From Lysinibacillus timonensis (GTDB taxonomy: Bacteria; Bacillota; Bacilli; Bacillales_A; Planococcaceae), in contig NZ_LT985980.1 of assembly GCF_900291985.1 (NCBI RefSeq), positions 2,000,001-2,064,000 of the forward strand: 64,000 nt of DNA, read 5' to 3'. The notes under the pieces were generated by a model. That model searched no databases, was not told where the DNA came from, and saw only the letters and a list, made by a program, of their open reading frames with translations. This document shows positions 56,747 to 64,000 of this stretch, one piece after another. Within the stretch, counting starts at the first letter, position 1. The number at the start of each line of letters is the position of its first letter. The position numbers and the translations under genes were made by a program.

Positions 56747-56913
56747 CTTTTCCAATCCTTTCAGGCTATCTGGTATTAGATAGATTCATAATAAGTTAGG
56801 AGAACTTATTAGTTTACTAATTTCTCCATACAGCCATTATATTGTAAAAGACGCAAGTTATTACATAGTAATAAATATCCATTTTTTTACACAGGCAAAT
56901 GGTATCGCTTTTT

Positions 56914-58203
56914 TTATTTTACTAATACAAATTGCTCATACCTTTTATAATCGGCTTCTTTCACTTCTACAGAAAGCAAAGTACCTTCTTCTACATATTC
57001 TGTTGAAAGTACTGAGGCATTTTGGTTTAAGTAAGAAACAACATCCCCTCGTTCAAATGGAATAAGCATTTGACAGGTTACATAATTTGCTAATACTCTT
57101 TGTTTAATCAATTCAATTAATTCATCTAACCCTGTACCCTCTTTTGCAGAAATCCAAATGTTATTTCCACTGACTAAAGGATAATTTACGTTTGCTTGAT
57201 CAGATTTGTTATATACATAGATAGTCGGTACATCTACTACTCCGATTTCCGTTAATGTTTTATTCGTCACATCCATCATAAATTGGTATTCTTCGTTTGA
57301 TACGTCTACTACATGAAGCAATAGATCAGCATCCCTAGCTTCTTCTAACGTAGAACGGAATGCTTTTACTAGATGATGAGGTAATTTGCTAACAAATCCA
57401 ACTGTATCAGATAATAAAAAGGACTTTTTGTCTTCTAGTTCAATGTTTCTTACTGATGTCTCTAACGTCGCAAAGAGCATATCTTTTTCAAAAACTTGTT
57501 TATGTTCATCTTGCGTGTATCTTTCTAACAACTGATTCATTATTGTTGATTTGCCAGCATTTGTATAGCCTACAAGTGATACAACAGGTATCTCATTCTT
57601 TTTTCGTTTTTTTCGCTGTGTTTCTCTTTGTTCTTTTACAGATTCCAAGTCTTTTCTTAACTTCGCTATTTGATCTTCAATTTTACGGCGATCTAATTCT
57701 AATTTTGTTTCCCCGGCACCGCGGTTTCTAAATCCACCACCTGTTCCTCCACCTTGTCGAGAAAGCGATGCGTGCAATCCAACTAACCTAGGCAACATGT
57801 ATTGTAGTTGAGCTAATTCAACTTGCATTTTTGCCTCACGCGTTTTAGCACGTCTTTCAAAAATATCTAGAATCAGCATTGTACGATCGATTACTTTACT
57901 GTCTAAATCATGTTCCAAGTTTCTAATTTGTGAAGGTGAAAGCTCATCATTAAAAATGACTAAATTAGCTCCTGACTCCTCAAAAAAGTTTTTAATTTCT
58001 TCAATTTTACCAGTACCAACATAATGCGATGGTGTTACTCTTTCTAAATTTTGAGTTACAGTACCGACAATTTCAACATCAAGCGCTTTCGCTAAATCTG
58101 CTAACTCAATCATCGAATACTCAAAATTTGAGTCATTCTGTAAATTTACTCCAACTAATATTGCCTTTTCAATTAATACTTCTATCTCTTTTAATTCACT
58201 CAC
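56914..58203 (-). CDS. hflX: Ribosome-associated GTPase HflX
   Basis: 429 aa. N-terminal HflX domain (HYVGTGKIEEIKNF, FNDELSPSQIRNLE), glycine-rich linker SRQGGGTGGGFRNRGAGETK and a GTPase domain with G1 GYTNAGKST, G3 DTVGF and G4 NKSD. HflX rescues stalled ribosomes under stress. The start is GTG behind GGAGGAG. Confidence 0.96.
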   Translation of the reverse strand: MSELKEIEVLIEKAILVGVNLQNDSNFEYSMIELADLAKALDVEIVGTVTQNLERVTPSHYVGTGKIEEIKNFFEESGANLVIFNDELSPSQIRNLEHDLDSKVIDRTMLILDIFERRAKTREAKMQVELAQLQYMLPRLVGLHASLSRQGGGTGGGFRNRGAGETKLELDRRKIEDQIAKLRKDLESVKEQRETQRKKRKKNEIPVVSLVGYTNAGKSTIMNQLLERYTQDEHKQVFEKDMLFATLETSVRNIELEDKKSFLLSDTVGFVSKLPHHLVKAFRSTLEEARDADLLLHVVDVSNEEYQFMMDVTNKTLTEIGVVDVPTIYVYNKSDQANVNYPLVSGNNIWISAKEGTGLDELIELIKQRVLANYVTCQMLIPFERGDVVSYLNQNASVLSTEYVEEGTLLSVEVKEADYKRYEQFVLVK

Positions 58204-58279
58204 AGGTTCTCCTCCATGTATTAAAAACAGTATTATTTCTTCGTAACTGATATATATTATATCCTTTTACATATAAATA

Positions 58280-58306
58280 AAGACCCGTAACATTGTTACG
58301 GGTCTT
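58280..58306. terminator. Terminator between putP and hflX
   Basis: AAGACCCGTAAC-ATT-GTTACGGGTCTT (12 bp), flanked by T- and A-rich tracts. It ends putP transcription. Confidence 0.88.
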
Positions 58307-58318
58307 ATTTTATGAATT

Positions 58319-59815
58319 CTATTCTTCTTTTTCAGACTTTAGTAAAGATAATGTTTCGTCAAACTCTTTTTCAATTTCTGCATTCGGTTTGTAAGTAATT
58401 AAACTTGCAACCACTGCTGCAATTAAGCCTAATACAAACCCAGGAACAATTTCGTATAACATCCCAGACAACTCAGGACTTGATCCCCACACGTATGCAA
58501 CCACAGCTCCAACAATCATACCAGCTAAAGCGCCAATATTTGTGAACTTTTTCCAGTACAACGCTAGTAGGATAACAGGTCCAAAGGCCGCACCGAATCC
58601 TGCCCAAGCAAATCCTACTAAATCCAAGATAGAGTTTTCAGGATCTAAAGCTAAGATAGCTGCAACTACTGCAACTACAAAAACTGCAATACGACCACCA
58701 GTAACATAATGTTTGTCTGATGCTGCTTTGTTAAATAAAGCTTTGTACATATCTTCAATTAAAGCTGAAGACGTTACGATTAATTGAGAAGCAATTGTAC
58801 TCATAACAGCAGCTAAAATTGCCGCTAACATAATCCCTGCAATGAATGGGTGGAATAAGATTTGTCCCATTTCTACGAAAATTGTTTCAGCATCAAAATC
58901 TTCATTTAACATGTTGTTTTGTTGGAAGTAAGCTAAACCAACGAAAGCAGTACCCATTGCTCCAAATAAACTTAGAATCATCCAACCGATACCAATACGG
59001 CGTGCTTGTTTCAATTCCTTATGAGAATTGATTGCCATAAAGCGTACGATAATGTGAGGCTGACCAAAATATCCAAGACCCCATGCAACTGATGATATAA
59101 CTCCAGCAACAGTTGCAGTTGAGGCAAACAAGTTAAAGTGTTCAGGATTAACTGCTTGAATAGAGGCAACCGTTTCACCAAATCCACCAGTTACAAAAAT
59201 ACCTACGATTGGTACTAAAATTAACGCTAAGAACATAATTAGACCTTGTAAAAAGTCAGTATAACTAACGGCTAAGAAACCACCAAATAATGTATAGCCA
59301 ACTGTAACAATCGCTACAATTAACATACCTGTTAAATAATCTAATCCAAACGCACTTTCGAAGAATTTACCACCAGATACCATTCCAGATGATACATAGA
59401 AAGTGAAGAATACTAAAATTATAATGCCTGAAACAATACGAATTAACTTTGTATTGTCACGAAGTCGGTTATCTAAGAAACTTGGAATTGTAATCGAATC
59501 TTTTGATACCTGCGTGTAAACACGTAAACGTGGTGCAACTAAGATATAGTTTAACCAAGCCCCGACTGTTAAACCAATTGCTATCCATGCCTCTACCATT
59601 CCAGAGAGGTAAATTGCTCCTGGTAACCCCATTAATAACCAGCCAGACATATCCGCAGCACCAGCACTTAAAGCAGTAACTGCCGGTCCAAGACCACGTC
59701 CCCCTAGCATATAATCGTTTAAGTTTGACGTTCTTTTATATGCATACCAACCTATTAAAATCATTGCGAGCATATATATTACGATTGCAATTGCTTGCCA
59801 TGTTAATTCATTCAC
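58319..59815 (-). CDS. putP: Sodium/proline symporter
   Basis: 498 aa SSS-family symporter with about thirteen helices. YMLGGRGLGPAVTALSAGAADMSGWL with the sodium-binding region, GGFLAVSYTDFLQG and the QPHIIVRFMA motif match PutP. It imports proline with sodium as nutrient or osmoprotectant (PutP or OpuE type). No proline catabolic gene is adjacent. The start is GTG with GGGGGAT upstream. Confidence 0.93.
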   Translation of the reverse strand: MNELTWQAIAIVIYMLAMILIGWYAYKRTSNLNDYMLGGRGLGPAVTALSAGAADMSGWLLMGLPGAIYLSGMVEAWIAIGLTVGAWLNYILVAPRLRVYTQVSKDSITIPSFLDNRLRDNTKLIRIVSGIIILVFFTFYVSSGMVSGGKFFESAFGLDYLTGMLIVAIVTVGYTLFGGFLAVSYTDFLQGLIMFLALILVPIVGIFVTGGFGETVASIQAVNPEHFNLFASTATVAGVISSVAWGLGYFGQPHIIVRFMAINSHKELKQARRIGIGWMILSLFGAMGTAFVGLAYFQQNNMLNEDFDAETIFVEMGQILFHPFIAGIMLAAILAAVMSTIASQLIVTSSALIEDMYKALFNKAASDKHYVTGGRIAVFVVAVVAAILALDPENSILDLVGFAWAGFGAAFGPVILLALYWKKFTNIGALAGMIVGAVVAYVWGSSPELSGMLYEIVPGFVLGLIAAVVASLITYKPNAEIEKEFDETLSLLKSEKEE

Positions 59816-60078
59816 GCCATATCCCCCTAGCCAAAAATTTAGTAAAATAGCGTTCTAAATAGAAATTCCCTTCACTACTTAGAACTCTTCTTGATAATAT
59901 TAATGTATCATATTATGAACATTTTGTGACCATCTAATTTAAGGAAATTCTAAAAATTAAGCATATTTCATCATATCATAAATTATTTTAATATATATAA
60001 TCTCCAAAACTCCCTATAAATATCTATTTGAATTTTATGTTAAACTAACTTTTAACAATTCTATTGGAGGACACACCT

Positions 60079-61239
60079 ATGGATTTTGAACAAATGAAAC
60101 AAGAATTATTAAAACGTATAGATTCTAAGTCATTAGTCAACGCAACAATTAGTCAACCTAGACAAAAATCAAGCGAGTTAAAAAGAGTAAAGATTAAACC
60201 AATTGAACTTAAAGGCCAATATCATATTCAAGTTGAGTATCAATTTGAAAGGATATTAAAGCATGAGAACATTTTAGTAGAAAAGTTTGAACAATTTTTA
60301 GAAAAAATGTTAGAACAGTTCAGACAAGTTCATGCTCAATTTACAAATGAAACTATTCAAATTCAATTATCTAAAAAAAATAAAGTCGTGTGGAAAATTG
60401 AGCAAACGGACGAGAAATCCGTTAATTTATCCCACAATCGGAAAAAGCAATATTTACTTGATGATTCTAAACCCTATCCATTTCTAATCCGTTTAGGGGT
60501 ACAAACAGGTGATGGGAAGGTGAAAAAACAAAAGTACGATAAATTTAAACAAATTAATCGTTTTTTAGAATTTATCGACGACTGTCTAGATCATCTACCT
60601 CAAGATAAACAAATACGGATTTTAGACTTTGGATCCGGTAAATCCTATTTAACTTTTGCAATGTATCACTATTTAAAAATCGAAAAAGGATTAAATATCA
60701 AAGTAACTGGATTGGATTTGAAAAAGGAAGTAATAGAAGAATGTCGTGTAATAGCAGAAGACTTAGACTATAATGACCTTGAATTTTTAGTAGGTGATAT
60801 TGGTGACTATAATGATGAAACATCTGTTGACATGGTTGTAACATTGCACGCTTGCGATGTGGCTACCGACATGGCATTAGCTAGGGCAGTTAAATGGGGG
60901 GCAAAGGTTATTTTGAGTGTCCCTTGTTGTCAACATGAGTTAAATAGACAATTAAACTCACCTGCTTTAAATATTATGACACAACACGGTTTAATTAAAG
61001 AACGTTTTGCCGCTCTTGCTACTGATTCAATCAGAGCTGAAATTCTTACATTAGTTGGCTATGAAACGCAAGTATTAGAATTCATTGATATTGAGCATAC
61101 TCCAAAGAATATTTTATTACGTGCTTATTACACTGGTAAAAAGCCATCTTTAGAACAACTAAATCGTTATGAAACCTTTGTTCATTTTTTATCAGCAAAG
61201 CCATTTTTACAAAATGAATTAAAGGATTATTTATTATAA
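60079..61239 (+). CDS. SAM-dependent methyltransferase, class I, unassigned
   Basis: 386 aa. The C-terminal half is a Rossmann methyltransferase: ILDFGSGKSYLTFAMYHYL (SAM loop), VTGLDLKKEVIEEC and VTLHACDVATDMALA; SVPCCQHELNRQL is also characteristic. The N-terminal 150 residues form a separate domain with alternating strands and charged helices. It resembles the METTL25/Methyltransf_32 type; the substrate is unknown. GGAGG before the ATG at 60079 sets the start. Confidence 0.85.
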   Translation: MDFEQMKQELLKRIDSKSLVNATISQPRQKSSELKRVKIKPIELKGQYHIQVEYQFERILKHENILVEKFEQFLEKMLEQFRQVHAQFTNETIQIQLSKKNKVVWKIEQTDEKSVNLSHNRKKQYLLDDSKPYPFLIRLGVQTGDGKVKKQKYDKFKQINRFLEFIDDCLDHLPQDKQIRILDFGSGKSYLTFAMYHYLKIEKGLNIKVTGLDLKKEVIEECRVIAEDLDYNDLEFLVGDIGDYNDETSVDMVVTLHACDVATDMALARAVKWGAKVILSVPCCQHELNRQLNSPALNIMTQHGLIKERFAALATDSIRAEILTLVGYETQVLEFIDIEHTPKNILLRAYYTGKKPSLEQLNRYETFVHFLSAKPFLQNELKDYLL

Positions 61240-61265
61240 TTTAACTTTAATAATCATATTTCATA

Positions 61266-61311
61266 TAGACAAGTATAAATTGTTGAAAAGTCCTCAACTT
61301 ATACTTGTCTA
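61266..61311 (+). terminator. Terminator after the methyltransferase gene
   Basis: TAGACAAGTATAA/TTATACTTGTCTA (13 bp) encloses a GTTGA/TCAAC stem and is followed by TATTTTTAT. Confidence 0.85.
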
Positions 61312-61547
61312 TATTTTTATGTAAGTACTAGTTAAGATTTATTGAGAATGAACTACGAAGATTTTTTGATGGTACATGGATGTATAGGTAGTTGGAGATT
61401 CTTGCTATTCTAGCAAAGAATGGTACCAATAAAGCAATTTACCCAGTATCTCACTCAGAATGCGAATGACTATAGCACTAACATAATGTAATTTAATATA
61501 AATACCAACCAAAATATGGTTTGTACAATGTTACGGGAATGTAAATT

Positions 61548-61577
61548 TTGTATATTGCAATACAAATATTGTATAGA
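61548..61577 (+). promoter_or_regulatory. Promoter with alternating TTGTAT/ATACAA half-sites ahead of the pit operon
   Basis: TTGTAT (61548-61553), ATACAA (61560-61565) and TTGTAT (61569-61574) make two overlapping palindromes. The first TTGTAT and TATAGA (61572-61577), 18 nt apart, could be the -35 and -10 boxes, so a bound regulator would block the promoter. TTGTACAA at 61521-61528 is a further related element. Confidence 0.5.
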
Positions 61578-61646
61578 TTTAATAAATAATTTGTTATTAT
61601 TATTAAGGTTTTTTAAAAACTCACGTATAAATCAGGAGGCAACAAA

Positions 61647-62267
61647 ATGTTTAGTTCAAGAAAGCAAGATCCTTTTTTCTTATCATTACATAAGATTGCG
61701 GAAAATATGAGAGAAGCAATCCATTATGCTAATAAAGCAAAATATGAAACCGTGGCCGACCTAAAAGAGGTTTCAATTAAAATGAAACAATATGAAACTT
61801 ATGGTGATAACCTAATTCATGAATTGATCGTTATGTTAAATAAATCATTTATGACACCCATTGAGCGAGAAGATATTTTGGCTCTAGCAAATCGTCTAGA
61901 CGACGTCCTCGACGGTGCAGAGCATTGTATTGCTCATTTTGAAATGTTCTCCTTCACTGATATAGATGAATCTATGCGAACATTTTTCGATTTCATAACA
62001 AAGAGCGCAGATGAAATCGTAGCAGCTATTGAACTGTTAAATAAAAAAAATCTGGTTGAAATGCGTAAACATATCATCCTAATTAAAGACTATGAACGAG
62101 AGTGCGATGAAGTTTCAAGATCGTCAATTAAACAGTTGTTCTTAAAAGAAAAGGACCCTATTCGACTAATTAAGTTTAGAGATCTATACAACCAATTAGA
62201 AGACATAGCGGACTACTGTCAAGATGTAGCCAATACACTTGAAACGATTATTATGCGAAACGCTTAG
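61647..62267 (+). CDS. DUF47/PhoU-like accessory protein of the Pit transporter
   Basis: 206 aa, all-helical, with PhoU-like repeats (IHYANKAKYETVADLKEV...ETYGDNLIHELIVML and KDYERECDEVSRSSIKQLF); the acidic patches ExxxD are where PhoU-like proteins bind metals. It sits 14 nt before pit, as ykaA does in B. subtilis, and probably modulates the transporter. AGGAGG precedes the ATG. Confidence 0.92.
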   Translation: MFSSRKQDPFFLSLHKIAENMREAIHYANKAKYETVADLKEVSIKMKQYETYGDNLIHELIVMLNKSFMTPIEREDILALANRLDDVLDGAEHCIAHFEMFSFTDIDESMRTFFDFITKSADEIVAAIELLNKKNLVEMRKHIILIKDYERECDEVSRSSIKQLFLKEKDPIRLIKFRDLYNQLEDIADYCQDVANTLETIIMRNA

Positions 62268-62281
62268 GAGCGAAAGTTTAA

Positions 62282-63298
62282 ATGGATATTATATTAATTC
62301 TCACTATTCTCGTTGTAATTTTTGCTCTCGCATTTGACTTCATTAATGGTTTTCACGACACTGCAAATGCAATAGCAACATCAGTTTCTACCCGCGCATT
62401 ACCACCACGTGTTGCAGTATTACTTGCAGCAGTGATGAATTTTTTAGGAGCTATAGCCTTTGTAGGTGTGGCCAAAGCAATTGCTAGCGACATTGTAGAT
62501 CCTTTTTCATTAAATGTTACTCCTGATGACTCGACAGGTACAGTAGTTATATTAGCAGCTTTATTATCAGCGATTACGTGGAACTTATTGACGTGGTATT
62601 TTGGAATTCCATCAAGTTCTTCCCATACCTTAATCGGATCAATTGCCGGAGCTGCTATTGCTGCAGCTGGTTTAGGAAAAATAAACATAGGTGGCTTTTC
62701 AAGTATTATCATAGGTTTAATTGTGTCGCCTTTCTTAGCGCTTGCTGTAGGATTTATATTCATGAGTATTTTTAAGTTACTTTTTAAAAACTTCAATCTA
62801 TACCGAACAAATAAAGGGTTCCGTACGCTACAAATTTTGACTGCTTGTCTTCAGTCATTTACCCATGGTACAAATGACGCTCAAAAGGCAATGGGAATTA
62901 TTACAATGGCCCTAATTGCTGCAGGATTACAAACTGATGATAATGTCCAAGATTGGGTCCGTATATCTTGTGCCATTGCTATGGGATTAGGAACGTCGAT
63001 TGGTGGATATAAAATTATTAAAACTGTAGGGACAAAAATTATGAAAATCCGTCCCGTTAATGGAGCCGCTGCAGATTTAGCTTCTGCTTCTATCATTTTC
63101 GGTGCAACATTAATTCACTTACCAGTATCAACAACTCATGTAATCTCATCTGCTATAATGGGCGTAGGTTCTGCGGAGCGCGTTAAAGGTGTCAATTGGG
63201 GCGTAGCTCGTAAAATTGTCCTTACATGGTTAATCACAATGCCAATATCAGCTGTTATGGCTGCTATCATTTTCTACATCTTAAATATTTTCTTCTAA
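62282..63298 (+). CDS. pit: Low-affinity inorganic phosphate transporter
   Basis: 338 aa PiT-family protein, about ten helices. The two inverted family signatures are GFHDTANAIATSVSTRALPP near the N-terminus and THGTNDAQKAMGIITMAL in the middle; FGIPSSSSHTLIGSIAG and LPVSTTHVISSAIMG are the repeated sodium/phosphate-binding parts. It moves phosphate with H+ or Na+ across the membrane. Confidence 0.95.
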   Translation: MDIILILTILVVIFALAFDFINGFHDTANAIATSVSTRALPPRVAVLLAAVMNFLGAIAFVGVAKAIASDIVDPFSLNVTPDDSTGTVVILAALLSAITWNLLTWYFGIPSSSSHTLIGSIAGAAIAAAGLGKINIGGFSSIIIGLIVSPFLALAVGFIFMSIFKLLFKNFNLYRTNKGFRTLQILTACLQSFTHGTNDAQKAMGIITMALIAAGLQTDDNVQDWVRISCAIAMGLGTSIGGYKIIKTVGTKIMKIRPVNGAAADLASASIIFGATLIHLPVSTTHVISSAIMGVGSAERVKGVNWGVARKIVLTWLITMPISAVMAAIIFYILNIFF

Positions 63299-63361
63299 CC
63301 AAAATTGATGGCCCAGAGAGTTAGTTTTCGGACATCGTCAACCATATAATAAGATAAAAAA

Positions 63362-63393
63362 GGACCGGTTCAATCTAGTTGAATCGGTCTTTG
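63362..63393. terminator. Bidirectional terminator between pit and the small membrane-protein gene
   Basis: GACCGGTTCAA-N5-TTGAATCGGTC (11 bp). The T run is stronger on the minus strand (CTTTTTTATC). The left arm overlaps the last codons of the 56-aa gene. Confidence 0.8.
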
Positions 63394-63540
63394 TTCAATG
63401 GATTGTGATTGTGCTGCAGATAGTTCATTACTTTTTTGGGGCTCATATGTTGCGAAAAAGAATTGAAATGCCATAAAAATTAAGATTACTAATACAATTA
63501 CTAATACAACCACCGATATTGCTGCTTTTTTTCCGCTCAT
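63370..63540 (-). CDS. Small single-helix membrane protein
   Basis: 56 aa: MSGKKAA start, one long hydrophobic helix (ISVVVLVIVLVILIFMAFQF, about 8-30) and a polar glutamine/serine-rich tail. AAAGGAG eight nt before the ATG makes translation very likely. It starts 12 nt after the stop of the next upstream gene on the same strand, so the two form an operon. Not recognised. Confidence 0.75.
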   Translation of the reverse strand: MSGKKAAISVVVLVIVLVILIFMAFQFFFATYEPQKSNELSAAQSQSIEQRPIQLD

Positions 63541-63552
63541 TCTGATTCTCCT

Positions 63553-64000
63553 TTACTTTTGCATTTTAAAGCCTTCTTCTTTTAAATAGGAGACAGCAGC
63601 TTCTCTCGTTCCAAAGCTTTCTTCTAAATTTCCATTGAAATAAACATTCCAACTTCTTCTATTGAAGTTTAGTTCTAATAAGGAACCTTCTTTCGAAACC
63701 CATGTTTCGACAATTGGTTCATCATGATCTTCAGCCAAATAAGAAATCGAATCATTTAGAATTTCCCGTAGTTTCCCCTCACTATACTCCCTTATGTTAA
63801 CTAATCCTTTATCATTCGCTTCTTCTTCATATTTTAATAAATCACCAACATAAACAAAACCGTTTCCATTAGGATGTAGTTTTTCAACTACGATTGTTTT
63901 TTCATATAAACTTCCATCAAAGTGATAATTAAGTCGATTAAGTGATATTTCCTTTTTTGTTAACTCTGGAAATGATTCTATTATTGCCTTTTTCTGTTCA
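63553..64000 (-). CDS. Uncharacterised protein, C-terminal part (gene runs off the window)
   Basis: At least 148 aa; the frame is open without interruption to the right edge, so the start is outside. The last 60 residues (PIVETWVSKEGSLLELNFNR, SWNVYFNGNLEESFGTREAA) look like a small beta-rich unit followed by a helix; before that lie KTIVVEKLHPNGNGFVYVGD and EEEANDKGLVNIREYSEGKL. No family recognised. It is followed by the 56-aa membrane-protein gene. Confidence 0.7.
   Translation of the reverse strand, partial: EQKKAIIESFPELTKKEISLNRLNYHFDGSLYEKTIVVEKLHPNGNGFVYVGDLLKYEEEANDKGLVNIREYSEGKLREILNDSISYLAEDHDEPIVETWVSKEGSLLELNFNRRSWNVYFNGNLEESFGTREAAVSYLKEEGFKMQK

Larger units (their letters stand above)
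61240..61646 (+). other. Intergenic region upstream of the phosphate operon
   Basis: About 400 bp. It holds the terminator of the methyltransferase gene, short open stretches at about 61350-61470 that end in stops in every frame (possible gene relic), and the repeat-containing promoter of the DUF47-pit operon. Confidence 0.55.

Noticed and set aside
61520..61542. Sigma-B-like promoter (GTTTGT...GGGAAT) upstream of the DUF47 gene
   Set aside because: The spacer is only 10 nt, too short for sigma-B.

Overview
The window is chromosomal DNA from a low-GC, endospore-forming-type Firmicute of the order Bacillales, most likely a Planococcaceae member related to Lysinibacillus/Solibacillus (inference from gene content, protein similarity from memory and rRNA type; no search was run). 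From about 4.4 to 22 kb the gene order on the minus strand (ddl, murF, cshA, ydbS, ydbT, ydcA, acpS, ydcC, alr, ndoAI, ndoA, rsb genes, sigB, tex, sprT, tRNA cluster, rRNA operon) is the same as in the Bacillus subtilis ydbI-ydcK-trnS region, so it is a conserved housekeeping block. There is no sign of a prophage, ICE, IS element or CRISPR array.

Layout. 1-4.3 kb: the 5' part of a 23S rRNA gene (cut by the window start), a spacer without tRNA genes, a complete 16S gene and eight tRNA genes (Asn, Glu, Asp, Gln, Lys, Leu, Arg, Gly) ahead of the 16S, all read leftward from one strong promoter at about 4.28 kb. 4.4-11.2 kb: SprT-like protein, Tex, the sigma-B module (rsbT-rsbU-rsbV-rsbW-sigB, without rsbR, rsbS or rsbX) and the MazEF-type NdoAI/NdoA pair. 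11.3-22.1 kb: alanine racemase, a lipoprotein, AcpS, a rhomboid protease preceded by a structured leader RNA, two PH-domain membrane proteins, CshA, an esterase, MurF and Ddl. 22.2-34.4 kb: RodA, an efflux pump, cardiolipin synthase, a VanY-type carboxypeptidase, YidC, an AraC and a LytTR regulator, and an acetyl-CoA hydrolase/CoA-transferase. 34.4-45.8 kb: small proteins, CvfB, MntR, a ComFB-like protein, a membrane-anchored penicillin acylase-family enzyme, ExoA, MurB, HxlR, a DsbA-like oxidoreductase, an FAD/Rieske protein and PpaC. 45.9-64 kb: an RpiR regulator, niacin transporter NiaP, ThrC-ThrB, a ZIP transporter, a Fur-controlled yclNOPQ-type siderophore importer, a lipoprotein, HflX, PutP, a methyltransferase, the DUF47-Pit phosphate system, and two unknown genes, one running off the right edge.

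How the genes work together. Several serve the cell envelope (alr, ddl, murF, murB, rodA, vanY, cls, yidC). Stress control is represented by the sigma-B module, which has a consensus-like sigma-B promoter just ahead of rsbV (positive autoregulation) and a separate sigma-A-type promoter ahead of rsbT. Metal and ion homeostasis appears as MntR, the ZIP transporter, Pit, and the siderophore importer with Fur boxes at both of its transcription units.

The best candidates for something new are the pseudoknot-containing leader RNA in front of the rhomboid gene (14048-14195), the reduced sigma-B module that keeps the RsbT kinase but not its usual stressosome partners, and several clear palindromic operator candidates next to regulators (HxlR, RpiR, niaP/thrC, CoA-transferase, pit). 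Many gene starts were moved from the longest reading frame to an internal ATG/GTG/TTG because the ribosome binding site sits there.
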